Source: Favolaschia claudopus
Taxonomy: Eukaryota; Basidiomycota; Agaricomycetes; Agaricales; Mycenaceae
Length of the DNA: 64,000 nt
Reading direction: 5' to 3'
NCBI GenBank assembly: GCA_037176885.1
Contig: JAWWNJ010000120.1
Location: forward strand, 496,001 to 560,000
The translations under genes were made by a program, and so were the position numbers. Shown here in pieces: positions 50,870 to 60,998 of the stretch. The notes under the pieces were generated by a model. The model was given only the letters and a program-made list of their open reading frames with translations, did no database searches and was not told the DNA's origin. Positions within the stretch are counted from its first letter, which is position 1; every line of letters starts with the position of its first letter.

Positions 50870-52786
50870 GACGCTGTGACATGCCTTCGAGTAAACCATG
50901 AAGTCCGAACATTGGAGGACCTGATAGTCATTGCTGATCGAGCAACCGTCGTTGCACGAAGGCCTCATCAAATAAACCCGTCCGGCTTCGGCCGAAAGAA
51001 TTGCGGCTGCCCTCCTTGCCGTCGTGATCAAATTGATTTTGGCTGCGTAGACCCCGGGTCGTGTATTGATACTGCCAAATTATTACTGAACAGTGTTAGC
51101 CCTAAATGGAACCCCCGTGCTCCCACCACAGATCTTTGTGATCTACTAAAACTCTCCAAGGACGAAGAGGAAGAAAACGAGCGAGCAATAAGCGTCGATC
51201 AAGAATTCATCTATGATCCCGACTACACTCTCCATGACACAAACCATGGCTTCCGAATCTTCGCAGATGGCGATTTTTTAAATACAGTGGCAGCAAGAAG
51301 AAACCCTTCTATAAATCCAAACCAAGTTTCAGAAACAGTATTCCTGCATTGCCGAGTAAAACGCGTCGGCGAGTTCAACCCCTCGATTGATTCGATCATT
51401 GCAGTCCTCGATCCTACAACTTCTAAGTTTACGTATGAAACCTTCTCTGTTTCTTTTGATACACCGGAAATCCCGCTGTCCTATTCAACTGGCTTACTTG
51501 CTGGCCTCCTTCACAAATTGCAATCAACACCAAAATCCCAGCCGCTGCTGGTATGCTCAGTATCCGACTACCTGGTTCGGGTTACTGTTAAAGAGAAATC
51601 ACGCTTCGAAAACGATATGCTCAACGACAACTTCCCATTAGTTAAGGCGGTAATTGCTGCTCTCAACGAAAGAAGTGGTCGTGTAAAATTCAAGAAGATT
51701 TCAACTCCCCCACCTTCATCGATGACGATAGTTGCTTCACATTCTGTCGAAATTGATACACAGATAGATATTATGTTTCTTAATCTTGGAATTGAACTAG
51801 GACATGGAACTCAACGTGCATTTCGAAAAATTATTCAGAAAATACGTCCAAAACCTCACCGAAAATCAACCTTTGTCAATCTTGACCGCATACGTTGTGC
51901 TGTTCAGGAGGTATCTGACTATATCCCTTCTGATGACATGATTTGGAAATCAGTTCGTTCATCTACGCTCCGTCGCTTAACGAGGGAGTTTTTTTGGAAG
52001 TGTATTCATGAAACTTTCCGAGTTGGAAACTTCTGGTACCACTTACACGAATATCATCCCATGGGAACTTGCCAAAACTGTGGTGTAACCGAGTCCCTTG
52101 AACATATTGCGTTGGAATGTGCCATTCCCGAACAAAATTGGATTTGGGATCTGGCTCGTCGACTGTGGGTGATGAAATATTCGACTTCAGACTGGCCAAA
52201 ACTCAACTGGGGACTCTTACTTGGGTGTAACCTAGTTCGATTCAAATCGAAAAATGGTACACTTCTACCACACAAAGCCCGACTATTTGCTATCTTGATT
52301 TCTGTATCTTGGCACCTGATATGGTCACTACGAGTAAATCGAGTGATCAAAAATCCAGGGACAGTTCATTCGCGCGCCGAAGTCCATAACAAATGGGTGT
52401 CCGCAATGAACTCGGCTTTGGATCGCGACCGTATCCTAACTGACGAACGAAATTTTGGATCTCTTGCATTTAGCAAGAAGAAGGTTCTTAATACCTGGAG
52501 CGGGTTACTCTTCAACGAGGACTCTTTGCCGGATATATGAGGGGGGTTTTAGTGGGTATACAGCCCATGAAAATAGGAATTGGATGAAATTCCTTACTGC
52601 TGGAGTCCCACACTGTTGAATTCGTGCGTAATGGCATTTCCTCCCGGACACCTTCCCCGGCATTTTCTGGTCCAATAACCAGTAACCAAAGCGGACGACT
52701 CGGAATGCTTCTGCAGACTGATAATCGTTACTTAAAACGCTCCCCAAAAAAAAAAAAAAAAAAAAAGAAAGAAATAGTGCTCGACC

Positions 52787-53087
52787 GAACGAGTTACAGA
52801 AAATGCACAATTGAGATTCTTGGGTGCGGAAATTCTGGTTCAGAATAGTTAAGGTGGCCATGAGAGCTTACTGGATTATTCTGGGATTATTTCTTACTGT
52901 TCAGAGTGAGAACGAGGACGAAAAAAATTAGGCCCTGATCGGGTGCACATAAAATGTTCCAAAACCCTGCTAAATCAGACATCAAACCAAAAAGTCACAG
53001 GTGACATTGTGTGACTTCCTGTGACCACTCTTGTCCTTTACGATCTCAACGCGATTCTGGTGCATTTCTCAACTCTACTGCTTTCTA
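52787..53087. other. No gene recognised
   Basis: A 300-bp spacer between the LINE target duplication and the next element. Nothing was recognised. Confidence 0.4.
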
Positions 53088-53622
53088 CACTAACTCGGCA
53101 AAAAAAATGTCCGATCGGTTTTTGCTTCGTTTTTGCACGGAAATGGGACTTTCCATCGGAAACGAAGTTGGAGGTTGTGGAAGTGACTGAGCCGGAATTT
53201 TTGCACGCAAATAGATCATCAAAGTCTGTTGATCCGGCATCGACTGGGCGAAACTACCGAAACAGGATATTTTCCGGTTCTGCAGTAACCGATTTCAGGT
53301 AGCCCAGGTGCATACGTCGAAAGTTCAAGATAAACTAAGCAATTCCACAAGTTGCACCAAGCAAAAAGGTTGAGCCGTTGTAGCGCTATGACGCGAACAA
53401 CTCTGCCATTTTGATCCAATTTCGGCACATTCCGGTCAAAATAGCCGAAATTGGCCACTTTGCGCTCGCTGTAGCGCCTTTTTGCCTGCATATTTTTGCT
53501 TGGTCTAACTTAGAGAAATACTCAGTAAATATTAGGCTATAGAATGAGAAAGTCAGCTCTGAGATTGATCGTAATCTGAGCGATCTGGAAAGTCGGATAT
53601 TCTGTGTTGTGACCGGCCTGAT

Positions 53623-54418
53623 AGTCTTATGTTTACCGCGCCCTTCCAACCGCGTCAGGATGTTATTAGCTAATATCATGTAAGCAGATTTCACGTCGCG
53701 TATATCTCGCTCAAAAATCATGGTTTCTCATAATTTTCTTGAACCAAAGCCAATAGAAGATGTCAAGCTACCTTTCTATCAGTTTAGAATTTTCATAATG
53801 CGATGGTGTGTCCTATACATGAAAACGCAAGGATCAGGACACGTGAAAAGTAACGTGACTTTGACACGAAACCACGGGACCATGTCGAGATGTCGCTGCC
53901 GGATGTCGAGATGTTGCTCCCGGTTCCCACGAACCTTCCCGACGGCGCCGCGCACCGCGAGTGCAGCGAGCGGTAGTGCGGCGCCGAGGGCACGCAATCC
54001 AGCAAGAAAAAAACACGCGGGGTTTGGGGCGGAGCCCCGACAAGCTGTGCACCAGCCGTAGGTAGGGACGCGAGCGCAGCGAGCCGGCCCTGCCGAAGGC
54101 GGGGTGCTTAAGCTTGTCTCAGCAAAAGCTACCGCGTTTTTATCACGTGTATGTCGGACCTCTCGGCCGAGCGGCGAAAATGAGTTGCATTTTGCGCTCA
54201 GACTGCTTCAAAAAATCAAGAGAGTATGCAGGCAGAGAGGAACCTTTATATGAGGTGCTCTGAGACTGTATCCAGCATAGAAACACCCCAAAGGAAGGAG
54301 GGAAAGAGAAACCGGCGAATCCCGGCTTATATAATATTAGCTAATAACATTCTGACGCGGTCCGAGGGGCGCGGTAACTAACAGACTCTATATATAGAGC
54401 GTCTGTCTACGAGAGACT
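53623..54418. mobile_element. 796-bp Mutator-like element with 11-bp duplication
   Basis: The element is flanked by ACCGGCCTGAT at 53612-53622 and 54419-54429. Long inverted arms are found at about 53633-53679 and 54336-54380 (shared GTTACCGCG...ACCGCGTCAG..ATGTTATTAGCTAATAT). Both ends start AGTCT on the outer side. The left end lacks a segment (CTCGTAGACAGACGCTC...) present at the right and at 37014-37082. An 11-bp duplication and long arms fit Mutator-like elements best. Confidence 0.65.
53813..54117 (+). repeat. GC-rich palindromic module, copy 3
   Basis: The longest copy of the module at 12602, with the extra segment ACAAGCTGTGCACCAGCCGT... that copy 1 lacks. It lies inside the Mutator-like element, so it is the third level of nesting at this site or a component of that element. 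Confidence 0.7.
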
Positions 54419-54596
54419 ACCGGCCTGATGGCGCATCATATTTTGCCGCAAAACAAATACGGCAGGATAATGCCCCTTGATTCTACAAACTACACTGTAA
54501 GTCATTTGAAGCCGAAATGTATGTCCATTGTTGAGAAATATGCGGAATATCGATCGGACATTTTTTTTGCTGAGTTAGTGTACATTTGCTATTACC

Positions 54597-56342
54597 ATGC
54601 CAAACCACGCAATTGCTCTTCCTCTTGTCAACAAGCGCCGGGTCACTGTAGCTCATCTCCAGCGACGTCGTCTCGCAATCCATACTGCTATGATCGCTGT
54701 GGCCTTTTTCGCGTCTGACTGCTGGACAGACCTGTCCCTAGACCTCTCAATACTTCTATTCTTACGGGACAACTATGGCTGGACGAAATTATTGGGTAAT
54801 CCCGACCGCTGCCACTCTCAGATCGGAATGTCTGCTCTCGAGTTCTCGTTTCTTTGGGCTGAATTGGCGGCGATGGGTGAGCTGGAGGACAGTCGATTCA
54901 TGCGGGGAGAAGAGAAGCTCGCCATTTTTGTGTATTTCATGGTTCATGGGAGCAGCCAGCGAGAGTTACAAGAGAGATTTCAACATTCGGGAGACACGAT
55001 TAGTCGGTACGTGGCTAGCTATATGTCTACCTTTTCCCCCAATCTGAAATGCGCGCCAGTGTTCCTTCTTAAGGCCTTATTAAGGGCACCTCCGAAGGCT
55101 AAGGCCTTAAAGGCCTTAATAAGGTTATTAAGGGCTCCATATTAAGGGGCCTTAGGATAAAAAATACAAAATTTTCCGGGCTTTTTTAGATGCATTTTTC
55201 GGGGAGTTCCAAAGCGGTTTTGCTTCTTATGGCTTGCTCCAGCTGAGTTTTAGCTGAACTTGATGTTTGTGGACTGAAATTGCTCCCACCAAGGCAATGC
55301 AGGTAGCCGAGCTGAGGGCTTGGCCCATGTTCCGCCACGCTTCAGCAGAATCAACGGAGCCTGACGGACACTGCCATTGAGAATCCCTTAATGCTGCGGG
55401 CCTTTGGCAGCTGCCGAACCTGCCGAGCGTAGCCGAGAAGGGTGACGTAATCCAAGGTAAGGCTTAATTAAGGGTTAAGATGGATCCAGCTTCATGTTAA
55501 CCCTTAGCATTAACTTGAAATTAAGGGTTAATTCATTCTAAGGCTTAACCCTTAGGAGGAACACTGATGCGCGCTAGCTACATCAACGATCTGCTAATCA
55601 CGTTCACCTCCGACTTCTACGATAAATATGTCCCTGATCCCGCCGACGAAACCCCAGAACAAATCAGGGACGATTCTCGCTTCTATCCATATTTCAAATA
55701 TGCTCGTGGTTCCGCCGATGGTGTCCACTTCGATTTCTACGCTCTTCTTGAAGACATAACACGCTATCGTGACCGGCACGGCAAGGATTCTCAAAACACG
55801 CTCGCAGCTTGCGACCAGAAGAGGCGATTCGTCTATGTTATGCCTGGCCTTGAGGGTACAGCTGCGGACGGACTATTGTTTGAACACGCTCGACGAAATG
55901 GCTTTTCTCTTCCCCGTGGACGGTACTACCTGGCGGATGCTGGCTTCCCGAACTGCGATATGCTCATGACACCTTACCGAGGGGTACGCTACCATTTGAA
56001 AGAATGGAAGTCCGGAGACCAGCGGTAAGTCAAGTTGAGTTCATGGTTTTTACCTGTTGAAACGTGGTCCAAAGGCCGCAAACGCCTCAAGAGATTTTTA
56101 ATTTGCGCCATGCTCAGTTGCGGTCGGCGATCGAATGTTCATTTGGTGTTGTAAAGAGACGCTTCAAGATCTTGAAATGCTGCCCAGAATTCGGCTACCA
56201 GCAGCAAGCTCTCATTGTCGCCGCCGCCGCCGCACTTCATAACATTATTTCCATTCATGCGCGGCATCGCCGCACAGCTGCTTCGAGACGGCCCGATACA
56301 GCCTACCGCGTGGATCGTCGGGGAGTAAAGTCTTGTCCTTGA
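54597..56342 (+). CDS. PIF/Harbinger transposase (DDE_Tnp_4 type), three exons
   Basis: Exons 54597-55006, 55578-56024 and 56075-56342 join in frame. Intron 1 is 571 nt because a 510-bp hAT MITE sits in it (53 nt without it), and intron 2 is 50 nt. The product (about 374 aa) starts MPNHAIALPL and has a helical N-terminus with LQERFQHSGDTISR, the DNA-binding region of this family. The catalytic core follows with D in GSADGVHFDF, D in YYLADAGFPNCDML and E in LRHAQLRSAIECSFGVVKRR. These enzymes cut and paste DNA with 3-bp target duplications. All three acidic residues are present, so activity is possible if the long intron is spliced. Element ends were not found. A small antisense gene overlaps exon 3. 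Confidence 0.8.
55057..55566. mobile_element. 510-bp hAT MITE inside the Harbinger intron
   Basis: The inverted ends CAGTGTTCCTTCTTAAGG and CAGTGTTCCTCCTAAGGG are flanked by the 8-bp duplication ATGCGCGC (55049-55056 and 55567-55574). The CAGTG terminus and 8-bp duplication are hAT signatures. The interior is rich in TTAAGG/CCTTAA units. The insertion point is between the donor (55007) and acceptor (55577) of intron 1, so the transposase reading frame is untouched. Confidence 0.9.
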
Positions 56343-56638
56343 GGATACGGACTACTTCGTCGACGTGGCTGAGGTCTTCCGCTGTCTTGATTGGCTGCCC
56401 AGCAACTTCCGCAAGTTTGTCGATGGAACGGGAGATTTGACTTCCTGCTTCGGCGTTACGACGAGCGTTTCCAGAGCTGGTGCGAGAGCGTTTGGCGGGG
56501 CGCCTGCCGGATGTCTTGATGTTCTCTTCTTCCGAACCTTCATCGTCGGTAGGCGCACGTTCACGACGCTTCGAGGGGGTGCGTGGGACCTGAGATGTAC
56601 GTTAGCGACAACAGTGGGATGCGGGAATCGATTACCAT
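56245..56638 (-). CDS. Small basic/acidic protein of the Harbinger element, antisense
   Basis: A minus-strand frame of 115 codons (56589-56245) is joined by a 46-nt intron (GTAATC...GCTAAC...CTCAG) to an exon that holds only the ATG (56638-56636). The product starts VPRTPSKRRERAPTDDEG, has basic stretches (GRRPAKRSRTSSGNARR) and a helical C-terminus (VDEVVRILKDKTLLPDD...SKQLCGDAAHEWK). PIF/Harbinger elements usually encode a second, Myb/SANT-like DNA-binding protein; this position and composition suit that role, though no clear SANT repeat is seen. Its 3' end overlaps the transposase exon 3 by about 98 bp in antisense. Confidence 0.6.
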
Positions 56639-56779
56639 AGCTAGTTCGTTAGTCTCGGAAACCCAGACGTTTATCCGCAATCCGAGAGGGCTCGGAGCTA
56701 TTTCCTAATCTGTAATTACAATGACATTTTTGACGTTTGATTGATTTTGAAGGCGATGGGAAAAAGGGCGGATAAACGT

Positions 56780-57450
56780 AGGACCCCCGGTAACCAGCTG
56801 TGATGCCTGCCCGGGAAAATCTGGATTTTGGGACGTCTTATCCGGACCCCAAAAGGGGGAAATCTCATCCGAATTTGAACCTGGCCTCGCCCAAGGTCGA
56901 TGTTTTATCCGAATTGTTGACCAGGCCCCAGAAAATCGGCTAAAATCAAGTAAAATCAATATTTCTCTCCTTACAGTTCAAAGGGTCCTTCGGCTGAAAG
57001 AGGCTTTATTTAGTCAGGGCATCCTCTTTGGGTGCTGAACCTGCCGAATCCGAACATTGATTGCCAGGGTCCTACTTAGCTGGCAGAGGCTGGCGGCCGG
57101 TTGTGAGATTGACAGTCGGCATTTTTGAACTGAGATCATCATAGATTTCACCAATCCGCGCTGATTGCCACAATTTGCCAGTGATTCAGCTGGAAACTCT
57201 GCTGATTTGGTTCACAGTCAGCCGCACTCCCTCGTCAGAGCCGTTCGCGAGTTGCCGGCCGGAGTTATCCGTACTTCGCCCAGGGCTGGCCGGCAGCCCC
57301 CATGCGTTATCCGAATTTTCGGCCAGGCTTGGCCGTCCGGGACCTCGATTTCTCATCCGAATTCGTCCTGAGTTCGCGCGATTTTTGGGCATGATTTATC
57401 CGAGTCGAAATTTTCGCGGGCAGGCATCATAGGTGATTACCGGGGGTCCT
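56780..57450. mobile_element. 671-bp hAT-like MITE
   Basis: The inverted ends AGGACCCCCGGTAACCAGCT and AGGACCCCCGGTAATCACCT are followed by ...GATGCCTGCCCG on both arms. They are flanked by the 8-bp duplication ATAAACGT (56772-56779 and 57451-57458). The interior repeats TTATCCG(A/G) at least six times. The target itself lies in a small inverted-repeat unit (CCCAGACGTTTATCCG at 56660 and its inverted copy re-formed across the insertion). Confidence 0.85.
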
Positions 57451-57459
57451 ATAAACGTC

Positions 57460-58050
57460 TGGGCCACTTTCCTTGGAGCACCTACCATAACCCCCGAGCC
57501 GACACCCCCGCACTTTACCGCCTTTCGCTCGGGGTCGCCGACATATACATGATCATGCCTCCGGAGGGTGGTGACTGTCACCTTGGCCTCCACAAGCACT
57601 CTCCACAGCCCTTGGACAATGCGCGCCGGCGCACGACCACCGAATACAGCTAAATACAGTACCCAACATTGTAGCTAGCCCTCTAAGGATTCTCCCTCTG
57701 CCCAGCGCTTGTTGGACTCTTGAGTACCTCGAGCCTCAGGCCCTGGCAGCTGTTGCCCTTACACAGTCGACCCGGAACAGAATCGCGGAAATGGCAGGGA
57801 AATGGCTGTGTCAGAGGGAAATATTCATTTCCAAAGTAACGAGGGCAAAAACAAAAATTCTGGCCGGGACATTCCCTAGGGATTGCTAATGGCTAGAGAT
57901 TATACTGTACAATTTCGATCAATTCGTCTGTCACGCGTCACAGCCGATTTCCGGGGACCCCGCCAATGATTTTCTTTCGATTTTAGCGGAATTTGGAGAT
58001 TTGTCGGAAAAAATCAAAAAGTCACGTGCGAGACGTTGATCGAAATAGAA
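57460..58050. other. No gene; retroelement fragment inside
   Basis: Positions 57675-57766 match the reverse complement of 32595-32686 at about 95%, a short fragment of the interior of the LTR element there. The rest shows nothing recognisable. Confidence 0.55.
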
Positions 58051-58277
58051 GTATGGTGCGCATCGCTTAAACACCACCAAACAAGAACGAAAAGTATAGC
58101 ACATGATCAGAGCCTCCAGGTTTCTGATCCTCTGGCCAAAACACTCCGATTAGATGGTCCTTTAATCCCTCAAGAGGGTTTCTCGATTGGATAAAAACTC
58201 ACAATAAATATTTTTTTCCTAGGGTCAAATTGAGACATCACTGATGTAATCAAGCAATCAAGCACGTGCACTTACGG
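58051..58277 (+). repeat. TGGTGCGCATC repeat, copy 3
   Basis: A full-length partner of 30236-30466, again starting TATGGTGCGCATCGCTTAAA and ending CACTTACGGA. No coding capacity. Confidence 0.7.
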
Positions 58278-58324
58278 AATTTCCTAATGCAGACAACCTA
58301 ACCTGAGTTAATACACCCTATTCA

Positions 58325-58460
58325 AGTACAGTCGGATAGCTCATAATGCATAAGGCCCGTGGACCCCCAAACCCTATGCATTATGAGCAATATGCATTTC
58401 TGCATAATGTCACACTAGGTGACATGCGTGATATTGTCACGAAAATACTATATATGGTAG
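58325..58460 (-). repeat. Inverted copy of the TATGCATTATGAGC palindrome
   Basis: Reverse complement of 22081-22145 over about 80 bp, continuing into the block shared with 17606-17705 (GTCACACTAGGTGAC...CTATATATGG). Confidence 0.7.
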
Positions 58461-58565
58461 TCCGGCGAACACCGAATCACGTGGAAGTTGCCGGGAGCCT
58501 GTCAACATTAGCTGTAATAACCAGCAGAATATGATGTATGTGGACAATGGTCCACATACAAGGGC

Positions 58566-58710
58566 CCTATACATGAAAAGAAGAATTGCACAGCATTGGG
58601 TCCAGGAAAGGGAATTTTACCCCGTGACTTTCTGTCAAAGCCTGAGAATCCCCGCGGCGACGCGCGCCGGCGAGTGCAGCGAGCGGCAGTGCGGCGCCGT
58701 CGGCCTTGAA
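58566..58710 (+). repeat. GC-rich palindromic module, copy 4
   Basis: A diverged short copy: CCTATACATGAAAAG, CGTGACTTTCTGTCAAAG, then GGCGAGTGCAGCGAGCGGCA and GCGGCGCCG. The order of blocks is the same as in copies 1 and 3. Confidence 0.55.
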
Positions 58711-58874
58711 AGCAGCAAGTGAGTGCAGGTGGCCGAGTAATACCTCGTTGATAGTACGATGTTACATACACACCACTAATTCCGATCCCAAATCACTTAT
58801 ACCATCTTCTTGGACTTCACGCGCAATTTCTGATTTACCGCTTTCAGCTCTCGCAACATAGAAAAGTTCGACCC

Positions 58875-59669
58875 GTGCCGACGTACATGCCTAATCCAGA
58901 GGCGCTGTTTTTTCATCCCATTCCCCCGCCGAGACTTACTGAACTTCCTACACACCCTAGAGATTACCACGAGCTGCAGTTTGGCAATCGAGTTACGCTC
59001 GAAAGACTTGACTCAATGCTCGCCAATATAGAACCAGGAATTTTGACAAAGCAAGAGACCGATCTATTGGCCTTCGTGGTTAAATCTCGTGAGTCAGCAT
59101 TCGCATTTGAATACGCAGAAAAAGGCTGCTTTTCCAGAGATTATTTCCCCGACTACGAGATTCCAACCATCGAGCACACACCTTGGCAGCGCCCAGCGAT
59201 TTGTATCCCCAATGCTATAATTGACGGTGTCCGACAAGTCGTTCTCGATAACGAAGCCGCAAGAAGATTCGAGCCCACAGTGTCTAGTTATCGATCCGCA
59301 ATGTTTGCTGTCGCCAAGAAGCCTGGATCGGTGCCCCCGGTGCGGTTAGTAATTAATCTAGAAGAGTTGAACGCCGTCACTATACAGGATTCTTCTCTAC
59401 CTCCCAACGTTAACGCAATGTATGGTCTCGCAGACTTGTTCTCCGGCTTCGACGCATGTTGGGTTACCAAGCGATCGCGTCCTCTGCTCGCCTTCCACTC
59501 ACCAGCAGGTCCGAAACAGCAATGCCCATTGGCGCAAGGTTATACGAATGCAATTCAAGAGTTCTGTCGACGAGTTTTACACGTGCTCAAAAACCTAATT
59601 TTTGCTGTTCAAATTTTCTTCTGGATTCCAAAGCAAATGCTCTTGACTGAATCTCTGGCCTGTACTTGA
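58875..59669 (+). pseudogene. Ty3/gypsy-type reverse transcriptase fragment
   Basis: A 264-codon frame with LTKQETDLLAFVVKSRESAF, DYEIPTIEHTPWQRPAICIP, FAVAKKPGSVPPVRLVINL, MYGLADLFSGFDACW and LAQGYTNAIQEFCRRVLHVL. These are RT fingers and the start of the palm; the first catalytic aspartate is in FSGFDA. A few residues usually present before MYGLADL appear deleted. The frame ends before the YxDD box, so the copy is truncated and inactive. It differs clearly from the intact Ty3 element at 43-50 kb. Confidence 0.7.
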
Positions 59670-60998
59670 CAGTGGGACGGTCGTGACTGACAAAATTCCC
59701 TTTGAATCCTAGTTTCAAGTTAATTTTTACCCAGATAAGAAGGTCCTGGCAGTCATTGTAAGCTCGAAATCAATATTTACCTCGAGAACTGTCGTTTCTG
59801 GCCACTATTTTGAAGCTGTTTCTTGCAGCCGTTTCAAGTTTTTGAGGTGTCACGCGTAACTCCCAGGTCGTTTCTGGTTTCACGCCTTGCGTTTTAGGTC
59901 ACGCTCGAAAGTCCGTTTCACCCATACACAAGGCTACAGTAGAGTGTATGGAATCATCGACAAGCACTCGCTACACCTCTGTCAAGTGACGACAAACTTG
60001 GGCTCCTTGCCAGCTCTTTGGGCTCAAAAACACGAATTCAACGCTTCTAGAACACGCTTGGAACATCCCGGGGACGTCTATTGTTGAATCAATGCTCTAT
60101 GTCTCCACTCTTCAATCATCTCGTTGTCACCACTTGAAATATCCTTGCGGATGCACTCAGAAGACTCACTGCTGTGAATTAGTGCTGTGTAAAAATGCTC
60201 CCCGGCCATGTAATTTACTGTAAGTTCAAAGCGGGCCCAGAGAACATATGTAATTTACATGTAAAATTCAAAATTCCCACGCTCCCAGGGTCTAAAAAAA
60301 TCTTGCCGAAAATTGTGCCGATCGGTGCCGAACGATTGATCTGTTTTGAACTAATAGTTCATTTTGATGTGTAAGTCCAAGTATAGTATTAGAGCTTACA
60401 GCTGTTTTGCGGTTTTTGTCGGGTTGATGTCCCGATCAGCTGGGTGGTTATCTGGCCACAGCCACAGGTTATCTGGTGGTATCTGGTGGTCTTCACCTCT
60501 CCACCCAAGTCTCACCTATCAGAGCCCTCAGAACTATTCACACATGCATGTTTAGCATACAAAGCCCTCACTCAGCACTTTTCTGTGTCCATAAATGCTT
60601 GAATTTCGACAGAACGGCGAAAAACCAGATAACACAGTCACACCAGATAACACGGTCACAACATGATAACATTTCGGATCACTACCGCACTAACCGCCTC
60701 CTTTGTCTCGTCCGCGTCTCTTCGTATTGTCGCAATATTGTCGTCGTTCTCGCCCGCTGCTTTCTCATTTCTCTGTTATAATCGTCACAAAACAGCCCAC
60801 GTAGTTACCTTTACGTATCACCCTAGTTTACCAGTACTGCCGCATAGCCATAATGGCCAGGTACGGCTAAATAGAACTTCAGTCAGTCAGTCAGTCAGTC
60901 AGCTGCTGCAATCTACCTTCTTCAAGCTCTTCTTTCTGGTACTTCTCAAGAATTCCTACTTGGTTCCGATGCGTCTTGAGCAATTCCGACGCGTCTAA
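59670..60998. other. No gene recognised; upstream region of the exonuclease-like gene
   Basis: This contains a (CAGT)5 microsatellite near 60882 and repeated TTATCTGG(T/C) units at 60445-60490. The last 200 bp could hold the promoter and 5' UTR of the gene starting at 60999, but no clear element stands out. Confidence 0.4.

Larger units (their letters stand above)
38117..52540 (+). pseudogene. LINE ORF2: endonuclease (partial), RT, zinc knuckle
   Basis: The endonuclease fragment keeps GDWNFVEDMIDR and the C-terminal SRIDRIY and GSDHRLVSVEV motifs of the exonuclease-endonuclease-phosphatase fold. RT follows with YRPITLLNTDYKL, ALDQEKAYDRINH, GVRQGDPLSCLLFNLAIEPL and FADDTTIY (both catalytic aspartates present). 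Frameshifts occur near 39195, 40080 and 40760. After the Ty3 insertion the frame resumes at 50870 (DAVTCLRVNHEV) and ends with a C-x2-C-x7-H-x4-C knuckle (CQNCGVTESLEHIALEC) and a stop at 52540. The protein nicks target DNA and copies its own RNA there. Truncation, frameshifts and the insertion make this copy dead. Confidence 0.85.
38117..52770 (+). mobile_element. 5'-truncated LINE, split by a Ty3/gypsy element
   Basis: LINE sequence runs 38117-40828 and 50870-52770, about 4.6 kb without the nested element. The 16-bp target duplication GAAATAGTGCTCGACC lies at 38101-38116 and 52771-52786. The 3' end has a 21-nt poly-A (52746-52766) plus GAAA, as left by target-primed reverse transcription. 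The 5' end falls inside the endonuclease domain, a typical truncation from incomplete reverse transcription. The Ty3 element (40829-50869) inserted later, duplicating GACGC (40824-40828 and 50870-50874). Confidence 0.9.
53088..54580. mobile_element. 1.49-kb mariner-type MITE hosting further insertions
   Basis: The termini CACTAACTCGGCAAAAAAAA / inverted CACTAACTCAGCAAAAAAAA continue TGTCCGATCG and are flanked by TA (53086-53087 and 54581-54582). They are the same as the 698-bp element at 11100. Removing the nested 796-bp element plus one duplication leaves about 690 bp, the size of the 11.1-kb copy, which supports this reading. Confidence 0.8.
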
